From a virus, in IMG/VR virus record IMGVR_UViG_3300036820_000331, positions 1 to 40,484 of that record: a stretch of DNA of 40,484 bases; one strand, 5' to 3'. Numbering within the stretch: position 1 is the first letter of the stretch; every line of letters begins with the position of its first letter. The translations under genes were made by a program, and so were the position numbers. Under the pieces are notes generated by a model. The model was not told the DNA's origin. It saw only the letters and a list, made by a program, of their open reading frames with translations, and searched no databases. Positions 8,305 through 16,014 of this stretch are shown in pieces.

Positions 8305-8603
8305 CAGCGAGTCAGTTCGGCGTGCGCCACGACACGCAGGACATCGGCGGTCACGGCATCGCGGAGCGCCCGGATGATGCTGACGGCATCGGCGGGGTCG
8401 AACGCGACCAGGGCCATGCCATCTGGCAGCAGAGAATTGCCGGCGAGGATGTGCGCCAGCGCACCCAAGTCACCCGAATGCAGGTCACCGACCGTCATGG
8501 ACATGCCGGGCATGGTGCTGAACTTGAGCCGGTGCGTGCCGTCCTTGGCCATGTCGTCGGGCTCGAGTGTGATGCTGTGGTAGCGGCCGTCGCTCTCGCT
8601 CAT
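8304..8603 (-). CDS. Uncharacterised protein co-transcribed with RHH regulator
   Basis: The gene encodes 99 residues from ATG 8603 with a GAGGGAG site about eight bases upstream. The protein appears soluble and alpha/beta: an N-terminal polar strand region, a Met-rich middle (KFSTMPGMSMTV) and a C-terminal helical part with DPADAVSIIRALRDAVTAD. No catalytic motif is seen. It is first in a two-gene operon with the RHH gene, behind a sigma-70-like promoter carrying duplicated operators. The arrangement resembles an autoregulated pair, but function is unknown. Confidence 0.65.
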   Translation of the reverse strand: MSESDGRYHSITLEPDDMAKDGTHRLKFSTMPGMSMTVGDLHSGDLGALAHILAGNSLLPDGMALVAFDPADAVSIIRALRDAVTADVLRVVAHAELTR

Positions 8604-8619
8604 TTCATGCTCCCTCGCT

Positions 8620-8662
8620 AGGTGGATGCCACCAAGCTACAGAGGTGGATGCCACCTGTCAA
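8620..8662 (-). promoter_or_regulatory. Promoter with two palindromic operators for the RHH operon
   Basis: Read on the minus strand, TTGACA (8657-8662) and TAGCTT (8634-8639) are separated by exactly 17 bases. The imperfect palindrome AGGTGGATGCCACC occurs twice, at 8643-8656 (filling the spacer) and 8620-8633 (just downstream of the -10, over the start point), 23 bases apart, about two helical turns. This placement is what is expected for repression by a small dimeric DNA-binding protein such as the RHH product of the same operon. Confidence 0.75.
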
Positions 8663-8665
8663 GCA

Positions 8666-8920
8666 CTACCGGTCCGGTACCGCCGCAAGCGCGGAGTGGA
8701 GCTGCCCGGACGTGAGGCCGCCGGGCGGGAACGCCTGCCACATCTCCCACGCTGCGACGTGCCTCGGGAAGCCTGCGCGCAGCCGGGCGCGGTTGCCCGG
8801 GTCGGCCTTCTCGATCAGCCGCAGCAGGTCCCCGGTGAACGAGGTCACATCGCCGCCGAGGGCGAGGCACAGTTCGTGCCACGTCTTAACCGGGTGGTCG
8901 CCGGGGAGGACGCTTTTCAC
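8666..8920 (-). CDS. Uncharacterised small protein, end of the leftward transfer operon
   Basis: The gene encodes 84 residues from GTG 8920, which overlaps the upstream stop in a GTGA junction (8917-8920). The sequence is mixed helical with Leu- and Ala-rich segments (DLLRLIEKADPGNRARLRAG), no Cys motif and no membrane segment. The TAG at 8666-8668 ends just before the RHH-operon promoter. Tight coupling to the DUF2637 gene suggests a role in the same module. No family is recognised. Confidence 0.6.
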   Translation of the reverse strand: MKSVLPGDHPVKTWHELCLALGGDVTSFTGDLLRLIEKADPGNRARLRAGFPRHVAAWEMWQAFPPGGLTSGQLHSALAAVPDR

Positions 8921-10080
8921 CGGACCGCCTCCTGCGTTCCGCTGTCGCCGTACGCCTGCCGCAGAAGTTCGCCCGCGGTGTCGCGGGACATGCGGACCCG
9001 CAGCCGCGCGGCGAGCTGCAGGGCGGGCAGCCGCTTGCCGTCGTTCTCGCGCTCGTAACGCTCGATCGCTGCCTTCACCCGGTTGGCGAGAACCTTCGGG
9101 TTGATGTCCTTGGTCTCGGGCCAGTCGCTGCCTTTGGCGCTGCCCTGGCGGGTGCGGCGCGGCGTGCCGCGGCGGGTGCCGTCTGTACTGCCTTCTGCCG
9201 TGCCCTGAGCGGTGCCTCCAGCAGGTGCCGCGATGGCTGCCTTCTCGCGCCTCAGCCGTGCTGCCGCCCGCTCGGGAGCGGCAAGCGCGTCAGTGACCCA
9301 CTGCTCCGCGGGCTCGGCGATGGCCGGCCGGCCGTAGGTGGCTGCCTCGCACGCCTGGGCAACCTCGGCTGGCAGCGTGCCGTTCGTCAGATGGTGACGC
9401 AGCACCGCGGGCGCGTGCCGCTTCCACCGCCGGCCAAGGCTGGCGCGGGCCACGTCGATGGCCAGCAGCCGCGCCTCTTCCCTCGCCACGGCCACCGGGT
9501 ACGAGGTGATGTTGTGCACCACCATCCGCTTGCGCATGCCCAGCGTCCGCACCGGCTCGGCCACCCAGCGGGCCAGCGGGATGCCGTCCTGCCGCTCGGC
9601 GCGCTTGCGGCGCAGCTTGCGCCAGCGGGTCAGCTCGAGGAACGCGATCCACGCGCAGGGAGCGGACACGTGCAGGATGATCCCCAGCCAGTCACGCGCC
9701 GGCGCACCGTGGGCGTTGACATAGATGGTGAACACGCCCGCAGCCCACGCCAGCGCCCGGGGCACCAGATCGGACCGGCCGTCATCGATCGCCTTGCGGG
9801 CCTCGATGGTGAACCCGAGGAACAGGGCGTCGAACAGCAGCGGGTAGAGCAGCGGGTTGCCCGGCATGTGCTGGGCAACCGCCTCCGCCCTGATCGTCTG
9901 GAAGCTGACCGAGAAGCCGATGCCGGCGATCAGCAGCAGCAGCGGGTTCTCGGTGAACAGGCTCCATGCGGCACCCAGCCGCGCGTGCTTCGGCGTAGCC
10001 ATGCCGTCCATGGTGACCTCTCGCTCGGCGGGGGGCGGGGAACTTGCCCCGTCTGGGTGTTGCGTGGGACTGGTGTGCAT
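8917..10080 (-). CDS. DUF2637-like membrane protein of actinobacterial conjugative elements
   Basis: ATG 10080 (one-base overlap with the upstream stop) gives 387 residues; a longer frame exists but reads through the upstream gene. After ~35 polar residues come hydrophobic segments (about 45-60, 75-92, 105-122, 130-145), with the ENPLLLLIAGIGFSVSF and HAPARDWL-type features seen in DUF2637 proteins of Streptomyces plasmids and AICEs. The C-terminal half is soluble: a basic region, a Gly/Thr/Arg-rich linker (about 290-330) and a helical end with a LQLAARLRVRMSRDTAGELLRQ segment that looks like an HTH. This links a membrane domain to a possible DNA-binding end. Such proteins are often encoded beside Tra/Spd transfer genes; molecular function is not established. 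Confidence 0.6.
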   Translation of the reverse strand: MHTSPTQHPDGASSPPPAEREVTMDGMATPKHARLGAAWSLFTENPLLLLIAGIGFSVSFQTIRAEAVAQHMPGNPLLYPLLFDALFLGFTIEARKAIDDGRSDLVPRALAWAAGVFTIYVNAHGAPARDWLGIILHVSAPCAWIAFLELTRWRKLRRKRAERQDGIPLARWVAEPVRTLGMRKRMVVHNITSYPVAVAREEARLLAIDVARASLGRRWKRHAPAVLRHHLTNGTLPAEVAQACEAATYGRPAIAEPAEQWVTDALAAPERAAARLRREKAAIAAPAGGTAQGTAEGSTDGTRRGTPRRTRQGSAKGSDWPETKDINPKVLANRVKAAIERYERENDGKRLPALQLAARLRVRMSRDTAGELLRQAYGDSGTQEAVR

Positions 10081-10772
10081 CAGTGCACCATCCCGGCGAG
10101 ATGCCAGCCGAGCCACCCGAGCCCCAGCAGCAGCGACGGTGCGACCACGCAGTTCTCCCGCCAGGTGCCGGTAACGAAGGCGACCGGGCGCGGCAGGCCG
10201 TAGTGGCGCAGCGTCCAGGGCCACGCCAGCGGGCAGCCTTCCACCGTCAGCATGTCGCCGAGAATGTGCACGAGGCAGCCCAGGCCGCAGGCGAGCGGGA
10301 TCAGGATCATGTGCCAGCCGGTCACAGCTGCTGCGGAAGCGGCACCAAGGGCGGCTATGTCAGCCACGTGGCCATGAACGCGGAACGCCCGCAGTCCCGC
10401 AGCGATGGCCAGGGCCAGGAACAGGGCGAGAAGCACGAGCGCGGCGTCCAGCCACCACAGCGAGTCCCATGGATGCGCGCCGAACAGCGTGGCCAGGGCT
10501 GCGTAGCCCGTGAACACAGCTACGCCCAGCAAAGAGTGAGTGCCATGCCGGTGGCCGCCGCTGACCTTCTCCACGTACCAGGCGAAGCCCTCGGACAGAA
10601 AGCCCAGCGAACGGGCCGCGCATGAGCCCACACAGTCCAGGTCGGGCAGGACTGCGAAGCAGGCCGTGAAGCCAGTCAGCGCGAGCGCGGGAACCAGCGA
10701 CAGGTGCAGCCCGAACTCGGCCACGGCCAGCCCGGTTGCCGCTCCGCTCAGAGCATGATCGCGGCCGAGCAT
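10080..10772 (-). CDS. DUF457/YdjM-type membrane-bound metal-dependent hydrolase-like protein
   Basis: The chosen start is ATG 10772 (GGAGGG upstream), giving 230 residues beginning MLGRDHALSG; the longer reading frame overlaps other genes. The family signature is clear: an N-terminal H-x6-8-G segment, DLD after the first helices, the HRHGTHSL motif, and HILGD followed by CPLAWPW near the end, with about five membrane helices between. These His and Asp residues suggest a metal site. Members are common in phages, plasmids and host chromosomes, and their substrate is generally unknown. The stop overlaps the DUF2637 start. Confidence 0.8.
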   Translation of the reverse strand: MLGRDHALSGAATGLAVAEFGLHLSLVPALALTGFTACFAVLPDLDCVGSCAARSLGFLSEGFAWYVEKVSGGHRHGTHSLLGVAVFTGYAALATLFGAHPWDSLWWLDAALVLLALFLALAIAAGLRAFRVHGHVADIAALGAASAAAVTGWHMILIPLACGLGCLVHILGDMLTVEGCPLAWPWTLRHYGLPRPVAFVTGTWRENCVVAPSLLLGLGWLGWHLAGMVH

Positions 10773-10773
10773 G

Positions 10774-11022
10774 TCAGGATGCCCTCCACGCTGGCTCGCC
10801 GTCGCCAGCCAGACGGTCGGCGTGCTCGTCTCCGCACCAGCACTCGCCGGCGTCGTGGTTACGGGGCTCGGGGCATTCCCCCGAGCGCTGCGCAGGCGCG
10901 GGTTCAGTGCCAGGCATTCTGCCGGTGACGCGGGCCCAGGCAAGGCAGCCGAGCAGGAACAGGACGGCGGCGGCGGCCAGGCAGCCCCAGGCGGCGAACC
11001 AGGCCTCGGCGGTGGGATTCAT
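10774..11022 (-). CDS. Small membrane protein with Cys-rich tail
   Basis: ATG 11022 overlaps the upstream stop in an ATGA junction (11019-11022). The 82-residue product has one hydrophobic helix (about residues 9-29), then a polar tail containing a C-P-E...C-W-C-G-D-E-H segment that could bind a metal ion. Its stop lies one base before the DUF457 start. It belongs to the same operon as the GIY-YIG gene. No family is recognised. Confidence 0.6.
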   Translation of the reverse strand: MNPTAEAWFAAWGCLAAAAVLFLLGCLAWARVTGRMPGTEPAPAQRSGECPEPRNHDAGECWCGDEHADRLAGDGEPAWRAS

Positions 11023-11633
11023 GAGGCACGCTCCGATGGTCGCCTCTGCTGGCAGTAAACGGCGGTGGCTCTCGCCACGTCCTGGCCCGGTACCGGGCGG
11101 TAGTAGCCGCGGCCGGGGTGAACGACGGCGCCCAGCTGAACTAGGGCAGTGAGGAGTTCGTAGACCAAGGTCTTGCACAGACCCGACTCCTCCAGCAGGC
11201 GCTTGGGCGTGATTCCTGTCTCGGCAGCGTTGATAAGCGCTTGCGCGAACAGTCCGAAGCGGTCGGTCACTGGCGGCTTCGGCGCGCTAGGCCTGGGGGG
11301 TGCCAGCGGACGGCGAACCGGAAGGGGCACGGCCCGCAGCGGGGCGTTCTTGTGCGCGAGGTTGTACTTCGGCCGCTCCACGAAGATCGCGCGGCGCTCG
11401 GCCGCAAGAGCCCGGACCTCGTCGGGGAACCACTCCAGCGTGATACCCCGGACCTCCAGGAACCAGATCTTCTGGGCGTGCTCCGCCAGCCGACGCCCCA
11501 AGTTCCCGGTGGTACCGACATATAGCAGTTGCCCCCCTTCGCTGAAGCAGCGGTAGACGGCCTGCGAATCGGCATCGAACACCGGCGTCGGCGGGGGTTG
11601 CCCTGCGTTAGTCGCCGGACTCAGTGCCCTCAT
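11019..11633 (-). CDS. GIY-YIG nuclease-like protein with C-terminal winged helix
   Basis: The protein has 204 residues. Residues ~24-95 fit a GIY-YIG domain: AVYRCF (Y27), LLYVGTTGNLGRRLAEH (Y38, G40, R47), E79 as the metal ligand position, and N91 in KYNLAHK. All residues usually needed for cleavage appear present. A Pro/Arg-rich linker (~100-122) leads to a winged-helix domain (~125-192). That domain is visibly homologous to the end of the FtsK/TraB-like protein encoded upstream: TGITPKRLLEESG here against QGISPKQLKNESG there, and GRGYYRPVP against SRGLYRPMP. The two proteins may therefore bind the same DNA site. The intergenic GGACAA cluster lies directly before this gene. Confidence 0.75.
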   Translation of the reverse strand: MRALSPATNAGQPPPTPVFDADSQAVYRCFSEGGQLLYVGTTGNLGRRLAEHAQKIWFLEVRGITLEWFPDEVRALAAERRAIFVERPKYNLAHKNAPLRAVPLPVRRPLAPPRPSAPKPPVTDRFGLFAQALINAAETGITPKRLLEESGLCKTLVYELLTALVQLGAVVHPGRGYYRPVPGQDVARATAVYCQQRRPSERAS

Positions 11634-11655
11634 TCATCACTCTCCGTGATTGTTG

Positions 11656-11779
11656 GCCGAGGACAAGGCCTTGTCCTCGGCGCTATCCACGCATTGTCCC
11701 TGGATATCCCTGGACAATGCCTCTCGCGCGCCTACGTACGTACAGGCCCCCACGGGCGCCCCTGCTTGTGCATGGACAA
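11656..11779. repeat. Cluster of inverted repeats built on GGACAA/TTGTCC, candidate transfer or regulatory locus
   Basis: A perfect 26-base palindrome occupies 11656-11681 and contains GGACAA and TTGTCC. A second inverted repeat pairs GCATTGTCC (11691-11699) with GGACAATGC (11712-11720) around a GGATATCC centre. A fifth GGACAA lies at 11774-11779, and a TACGTACGTA palindrome at 11733-11742. So five copies of one hexamer occur within about 120 bases between the translocase and GIY-YIG genes. In Streptomyces plasmids the TraB translocase recognises short repeats at the clt locus. This cluster is a candidate equivalent, or an operator; terminator function is also possible. Confidence 0.6.
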
Positions 11780-11794
11780 ACGCGCGCACAATCG

Positions 11795-13948
11795 TCACCC
11801 TGCGTTAACGGTCTCGCGGGCCTCGGCGAACAGCCGCGCGGCCTCGGAGTCAATGGCGGCCATGGCCCGGCGCAGGTCAGCGTCCGGCATCGGCCGGTAC
11901 AGCCCGCGGCTGATCTGGGTGACCGCCTGCATCTTGATCAGTTCCCCGAGACGGCTGTGAACCCAGCTGTTACTGCGCCCAGACTCGTTCTTGAGCTGCT
12001 TGGGGGAGATGCCCTGGTCAGGGGCGGACTCCAGGGCGATGATGAACCGCTCGATCTCGGTGCGGATGATGCGCCCAAGATCGCTGCGAGGCTGGATGGC
12101 AGGCTCCATTACTCCCGAGTAACTAGCGGCCAGTTCCTCGTTCATCCGCGCCGCGGCCTCGGCCGGGCTGCCAAGGCCGGGCTCGGAAGCGACAGGGACC
12201 GCCGCGGCGCGGGCCTGCTCGGCGATGGCCGACACGGCGGCGTGCGCCGAAGCGGGGGACTCGGCGGCCAGGATCGCCGCGTACTGCTGGTACTGCGGCG
12301 AGATGGCGTGGAACGCCGGGTCCAGACGCGACCAGCGGCTGTCCCACCACTGCTGCCAGGTGACGCCGGGGATGGGGGAGGGGTCGCTGCCGCACCACAG
12401 CCGCAGCGGCCGCCGGTCGCCGAGCAGGCGCGCGTTCTGTGCCCCGATCTTCCTCAGCAGCGAGTGCGGCATGTGCGGGGAGCGGATCTGCTGGACCGGT
12501 GCCTTCTCGCCGTCCTGGGTGTAGCAGGTGCCCTGCTCGTCCAGCTTGGAGGCGTCCAGCCTGGCGTACTGGGAGATGCAGTACTGGCCGTGCCGCGCCT
12601 CGGCGACCCGGTAACACGTCCGCCACGGCAGGTTGCCCCGGATCTGCTCCGACCCGACCGAGGTTTCGAGGCTGCCGTGCTGGGTGTAGACCCAGGTGTA
12701 GATCTCGACGCTGTTGCCCTGGCTGGCGATCGTGCCCAGCATCGTGCGGCACTCGGGATCCCCGGCCGCATCCTCGGTGGCCGTGAGGTCGTGCGTCTCG
12801 TCGATCTTCAGGAACAGGGCCGGGGTGTCCTCGTCGGCGTAGCCGTGCTGGTCGCCCGTGTACCAGTTCTTCTGCCGGGCCGCGTTCTCGGCGACAAGCA
12901 TCCGCTCGGTCATTCGCGCTTCGTCTATGTCCGTCACCACGTAGTCAACGGCGCCGGCCTCGAGGAGCGGGCGCGCGGACCGGCCGCCCTTCAGGTCGAT
13001 CAGGATCACCCGGGCGTCCATGCAGCCGGACAGCTGGGCCACGGCCACCAGCAGGTCATTCGACTTCCCGGACTGGGTCACGCCGTTGGTGAAACGGTTG
13101 CCCTTCGCCGACTTCATGACCCACTCGCCGGTCTCGCTCACGCCGAACTCCAGCGGCTCGTGCACCGACTTCGGCGCCAGAGCCAGGTCGAACTTGACGA
13201 TCTCGGCGAGCGGGTTGCGGCGCTTGAAGTACAGGTCGAACCAGGACGGGTGACCCTTGACGGTCTCGACCCGGATCATGCCGATGTCGGCCAGCGCTTC
13301 CCGGTCGGGGTGAGTGTCGCCTGCGGTCTCGATCAGGTGCATGGCCTGGTCGAAATGCTGCTTCGAGTGCCGCCCGGGGATGCCCTTGACGCGGACCTTG
13401 GTGGTCACGCCCATCGGCCACACGTCGGAGACGTGCGAACCGCCCAGGGACCAGTTCCAGCAGTGCGACTGCCACCACTCGTCCCACCGGCCGACCAGCT
13501 TCTGCCGGCGGCGGTGCCCGCGGGGCCGCTTGTGGCGGTACCAGGCGATGCCCCAGCCCAGGAGGAACACGATGAGTGTGCCAGTGGCCCAGACGTTGAA
13601 CGGCGTGACCTTCGCGGCCAGGGCGAGCCATGCGGACAGCAGGACGGCCGAGACCACGGCGAAGACCTGCTCGGGGCGCCGGTCCCACTTGTGCGGCGCG
13701 ACGAAGGACACGGCGAGGATGGCGCAGGCACCCGCGATGATGACGTACGGCGCCCAGTGCAGCAGGTGCAGGCCGAGGCCGGCCACCCACAGCACCGGCA
13801 GCAGTACCAGGGGCGCGGTCCAGTGACGCCGGGTCCAGATCCACCGGTAGGCAGGGACCTTCGGGTCAAGGTCCCGGTCGGGCTGCCACGGCGGCCGGGT
13901 GGCCACCAGGGGCGCCGCCGGACGGGGGACAAGTTCCTTGCCTGGCAT
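11795..13948 (-). CDS. FtsK/SpoIIIE-type DNA translocase (TraB-like conjugation ATPase)
   Basis: The protein has 717 residues from ATG 13948 behind GGAGGT. Four hydrophobic segments (about 46-60, 68-84, 95-112, 120-137) anchor it in the membrane. The motor domain has Walker A at 289-296 (GVTQSGKS) and Walker B ending in D383-E384 (ALFLKIDETHDL). The last ~75 residues form a winged helix with GISPKQLKNESG and SRGLYRPMP, in the place of the FtsK gamma or TraB clt-binding domain. In actinobacteria such proteins pump double-stranded DNA between cells without a relaxase. Chromosome-segregating FtsK is much longer. The surrounding small membrane proteins, VirB2-like protein, DUF2637 protein and upstream KorSA-like regulator support conjugation over a purely phage role. 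Confidence 0.85.
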   Translation of the reverse strand: MPGKELVPRPAAPLVATRPPWQPDRDLDPKVPAYRWIWTRRHWTAPLVLLPVLWVAGLGLHLLHWAPYVIIAGACAILAVSFVAPHKWDRRPEQVFAVVSAVLLSAWLALAAKVTPFNVWATGTLIVFLLGWGIAWYRHKRPRGHRRRQKLVGRWDEWWQSHCWNWSLGGSHVSDVWPMGVTTKVRVKGIPGRHSKQHFDQAMHLIETAGDTHPDREALADIGMIRVETVKGHPSWFDLYFKRRNPLAEIVKFDLALAPKSVHEPLEFGVSETGEWVMKSAKGNRFTNGVTQSGKSNDLLVAVAQLSGCMDARVILIDLKGGRSARPLLEAGAVDYVVTDIDEARMTERMLVAENAARQKNWYTGDQHGYADEDTPALFLKIDETHDLTATEDAAGDPECRTMLGTIASQGNSVEIYTWVYTQHGSLETSVGSEQIRGNLPWRTCYRVAEARHGQYCISQYARLDASKLDEQGTCYTQDGEKAPVQQIRSPHMPHSLLRKIGAQNARLLGDRRPLRLWCGSDPSPIPGVTWQQWWDSRWSRLDPAFHAISPQYQQYAAILAAESPASAHAAVSAIAEQARAAAVPVASEPGLGSPAEAAARMNEELAASYSGVMEPAIQPRSDLGRIIRTEIERFIIALESAPDQGISPKQLKNESGRSNSWVHSRLGELIKMQAVTQISRGLYRPMPDADLRRAMAAIDSEAARLFAEARETVNAG

Positions 13949-13951
13949 AGG

Positions 13952-14347
13952 TCAGCGACCTCCGTTGCGTTCTGCGTCATCGAGTTCGTGTGACTGCGTG
14001 GCCCCGGAGACGGGGGTGAGGCGGCTGGCCCGCACCCACTGCACCAGCGCCTGCCGGTCGGGCTTGCCGTCGTCGCCGAGCGGGCGCACGGCCGCAATGT
14101 CATGCACGGTTCCGTCGCACCGGCTGACCATGAGGACCCTGCCGCGCCGGCCGCCGGCCATCACGACGCGGTCGCCCCGGATCGGCCAGCGCCGGCGAAG
14201 GTACGGCAGGCAGCGGTCCGTCATGAGCAGGTCGTACCGCCCGGCCAGCAGGTCAATGGCGGCATTGAGGACCGTCCCTGCGCCGGCGAACGCCAGGACG
14301 ACGGCAACCCAGAACAGCGGGCCGCTCAGCAGTGCAGCGCGGTCCAT
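13952..14347 (-). CDS. Membrane-anchored small protein of the transfer operon
   Basis: The gene encodes 131 residues from ATG 14347. One hydrophobic helix (about residues 8-35, broken by polar residues) is followed by a compact basic domain with beta-strand character (GDRVVMAGGRRGRVLMVSR). The stop is three bases from the translocase start, so the two are probably co-translated. It may help assemble the transfer complex at the membrane. No family is recognised. Confidence 0.6.
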   Translation of the reverse strand: MDRAALLSGPLFWVAVVLAFAGAGTVLNAAIDLLAGRYDLLMTDRCLPYLRRRWPIRGDRVVMAGGRRGRVLMVSRCDGTVHDIAAVRPLGDDGKPDRQALVQWVRASRLTPVSGATQSHELDDAERNGGR

Positions 14348-14349
14348 TG

Positions 14350-15183
14350 TCAGTGGCCCCCGCTCTCCGACAGTTCGGCGGTGTTGGGGATCTGCCTGCC
14401 GGTGCGGACGTGATCGCCAACGGAGCCGTTGATCAGCGAGTGGAGGTTGGCGTCGGACTCACTCAGCGCCTGCGCCGTGGCCCGCATGTGCGTGCCGGCC
14501 TTGGACAGCGGCTCGGTGATCTCCGGGCCGTAGTGGGCCTCAGCGAGGGTGCGGGCCAGCATCTGGGCCATGTCGGCGAACCGCAGCGCGCCTTCGTGAG
14601 CGGCCTTGATGGCGCCGTGCTTGGCGAAGATGCCGCCCGACGCTGCGCTGTTGTGAACCTGGTTGACGCCTTCAACCAGCTTCTCTGCGCTGCCTGACGA
14701 AGTGGTGCTGGCCATGGCCGTCTGCCTTCCGTTGGATTGCCCGTTCGTTGCCGGTGATGCAGGTGCAGGAGGTGCGGGGGGTTTGAGGGTCACCGCCGCC
14801 GGCGCCGGCGGCGGGGAAGTGCCGCCGGCACCCTGGGCCTTCGGGGCTGGCCACATCGCGCCGCGGAGCTTGCGCACACCCCTGCCGGTGGCCCGGGCGG
14901 CGCGGATCGTCTTGCCGGGCGGGGGAGACGTCCCGTGCTCGCGGTGGTGGCGCATCTGCTCGAGCCAGTTGGCCGCCTGGGCCTGCGCCCAGATCTTGCG
15001 GACATCATCCTTGCCGGGTTTGCGCAGGCTCCGCCGGCTGCCTCTCGGTGCGCGGTGCACTGCCCTCGGCCGGCGCGCCGCAGCCGGGGAAGGTGCACCA
15101 GCGCGGCGGACGGTCCCGATGGCGTGCAGCAGAATCGCGGCGCAGACCAGCAGGATCGCGACGTAGAAGATGTCATGTCCCAT
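14350..15183 (-). CDS. Transfer-operon protein with one membrane helix and a Pro/Ala-rich linker
   Basis: This 277-residue protein has an N-terminal hydrophobic helix (about 5-22), a very basic stretch (about 25-60), a Pro/Ala/Thr-rich linker (about 120-150) and a C-terminal helical domain (about 165-270) of SAEKLVEGVNQVHNS / FADMAQMLARTLAEAHYG character. The layout resembles structural partners of conjugation ATPases, with a cytoplasmic helical domain tethered to the membrane. Spacing to both neighbours is only 2-3 bases. Function is inferred from context. Confidence 0.6.
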   Translation of the reverse strand: MGHDIFYVAILLVCAAILLHAIGTVRRAGAPSPAAARRPRAVHRAPRGSRRSLRKPGKDDVRKIWAQAQAANWLEQMRHHREHGTSPPPGKTIRAARATGRGVRKLRGAMWPAPKAQGAGGTSPPPAPAAVTLKPPAPPAPASPATNGQSNGRQTAMASTTSSGSAEKLVEGVNQVHNSAASGGIFAKHGAIKAAHEGALRFADMAQMLARTLAEAHYGPEITEPLSKAGTHMRATAQALSESDANLHSLINGSVGDHVRTGRQIPNTAELSESGGH

Positions 15184-15186
15184 TGG

Positions 15187-15642
15187 TCAGCCTCCAAGCG
15201 CGCGGCCGATGGATTCCACGGCCTGCTGCGCGGGGTAGGTGGTGTAGCTGTAGATCGAGTGCATGAAGCCACCCGGGACCAGGGCCAGGATCAGCGGTGT
15301 CACGACCGCGATGTAGGCGGCGAACATGTCCGGGGCCCAGACCAGGCAGACGAACACCGCGGCGCACATCAGCAGCGACCCGATGACCACGGCAGACCAG
15401 CCGATGCCGCTGCTGAACCCGCCCGCGTACCCCCCGGCCCATTCCAGCCTGCCGACAACCCAGGCGCCGACCGGGGTGAGGATCAGCGCCGCGCCCGCCG
15501 AATACATCAGGACGATCAGCAGGCGCCGGATCCACGGGTGCGTCATCCCGGGCAGGTGGTGCATGTACATCGACACCACGACGCACAGGCCGATCACGAT
15601 GACCGCAGCGCCGTCGCCGAGCAGCCCGCTCAGGGTGGCCAT
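15187..15642 (-). CDS. Multi-spanning membrane protein of the transfer operon
   Basis: ATG 15642 overlaps the upstream stop in an ATGA junction and gives 151 residues; a longer frame runs through other genes. Four hydrophobic segments are visible (about 7-27, 40-60, 70-95, 98-120), with a MYMHHLPGMTH loop and a short polar end. It lies directly after the VirB2-like gene and may be a channel or VirB3-like companion. That analogy is positional only. Confidence 0.6.
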   Translation of the reverse strand: MATLSGLLGDGAAVIVIGLCVVVSMYMHHLPGMTHPWIRRLLIVLMYSAGAALILTPVGAWVVGRLEWAGGYAGGFSSGIGWSAVVIGSLLMCAAVFVCLVWAPDMFAAYIAVVTPLILALVPGGFMHSIYSYTTYPAQQAVESIGRALGG

Positions 15643-15887
15643 CAGGAATGCACCCCCAGCGCCGCGGCGATGCCGGTGGCGAGCACCTCGATGATCTGGG
15701 GCGTGTAGAACACGATCGCCACCCCTACCGCCAGGACAATGAACTCGGCGAACTTTGTGATCTCCCGGCGGAACAGGAAGACCACCGCCATGATGCCGAT
15801 GGTGCCCAGCAGCAGCGGGGCGATCAGGGCCTGCAGGTAGGTGACGAGCGGCTGCGTGGTGAAAGCGGCAGCGAGGATCACGGGCAC
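15642..15887 (-). CDS. Small two-helix membrane protein, VirB2/TrbC-like layout
   Basis: GTG 15887 lies close behind GAGGGAAG. The 81-residue protein has an N-terminal segment, then two hydrophobic helices (about 20-40 and 48-70) separated by a charged loop (RREITKFAE). This matches the size and topology of VirB2/TrbC pilin-like subunits found in actinobacterial conjugative operons, though no cleavage signal is obvious. It is the first gene of the block that includes the translocase. Similar small holin-like proteins have the same shape, so confidence is moderate. Confidence 0.55.
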   Translation of the reverse strand: MPVILAAAFTTQPLVTYLQALIAPLLLGTIGIMAVVFLFRREITKFAEFIVLAVGVAIVFYTPQIIEVLATGIAAALGVHS

Positions 15888-16014
15888 CTTCCCTCGCTTG
15901 AGGTGATGACCCCGGCCGGAGCGGTGAATGGGGCAAGGGTGCGCCAGCGCTCCGAGAGCATTGGTTTGTAGTCACACCCTGGCGCGCCCCGGCCGGGGAG
16001 GCTTGAGTAGGCGT
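15888..16014. promoter_or_regulatory. Intergenic region with inverted repeats between WhiB and the transfer block
   Basis: GCGCCAG (15941-15947) pairs with CTGGCGC (15979-15985). CCCCGGCCGG occurs at 15910-15919 and again inside a perfect 12-base palindrome at 15987-15998. These could form a terminator after the WhiB gene and contain control sites for the next block. No clear promoter hexamers stand out. Confidence 0.35.

Noticed and set aside
11624-13993. Long plus-strand frame opposite the translocase
   Set aside because: Its composition is that of an antisense shadow, and the minus-strand protein has clear Walker motifs.
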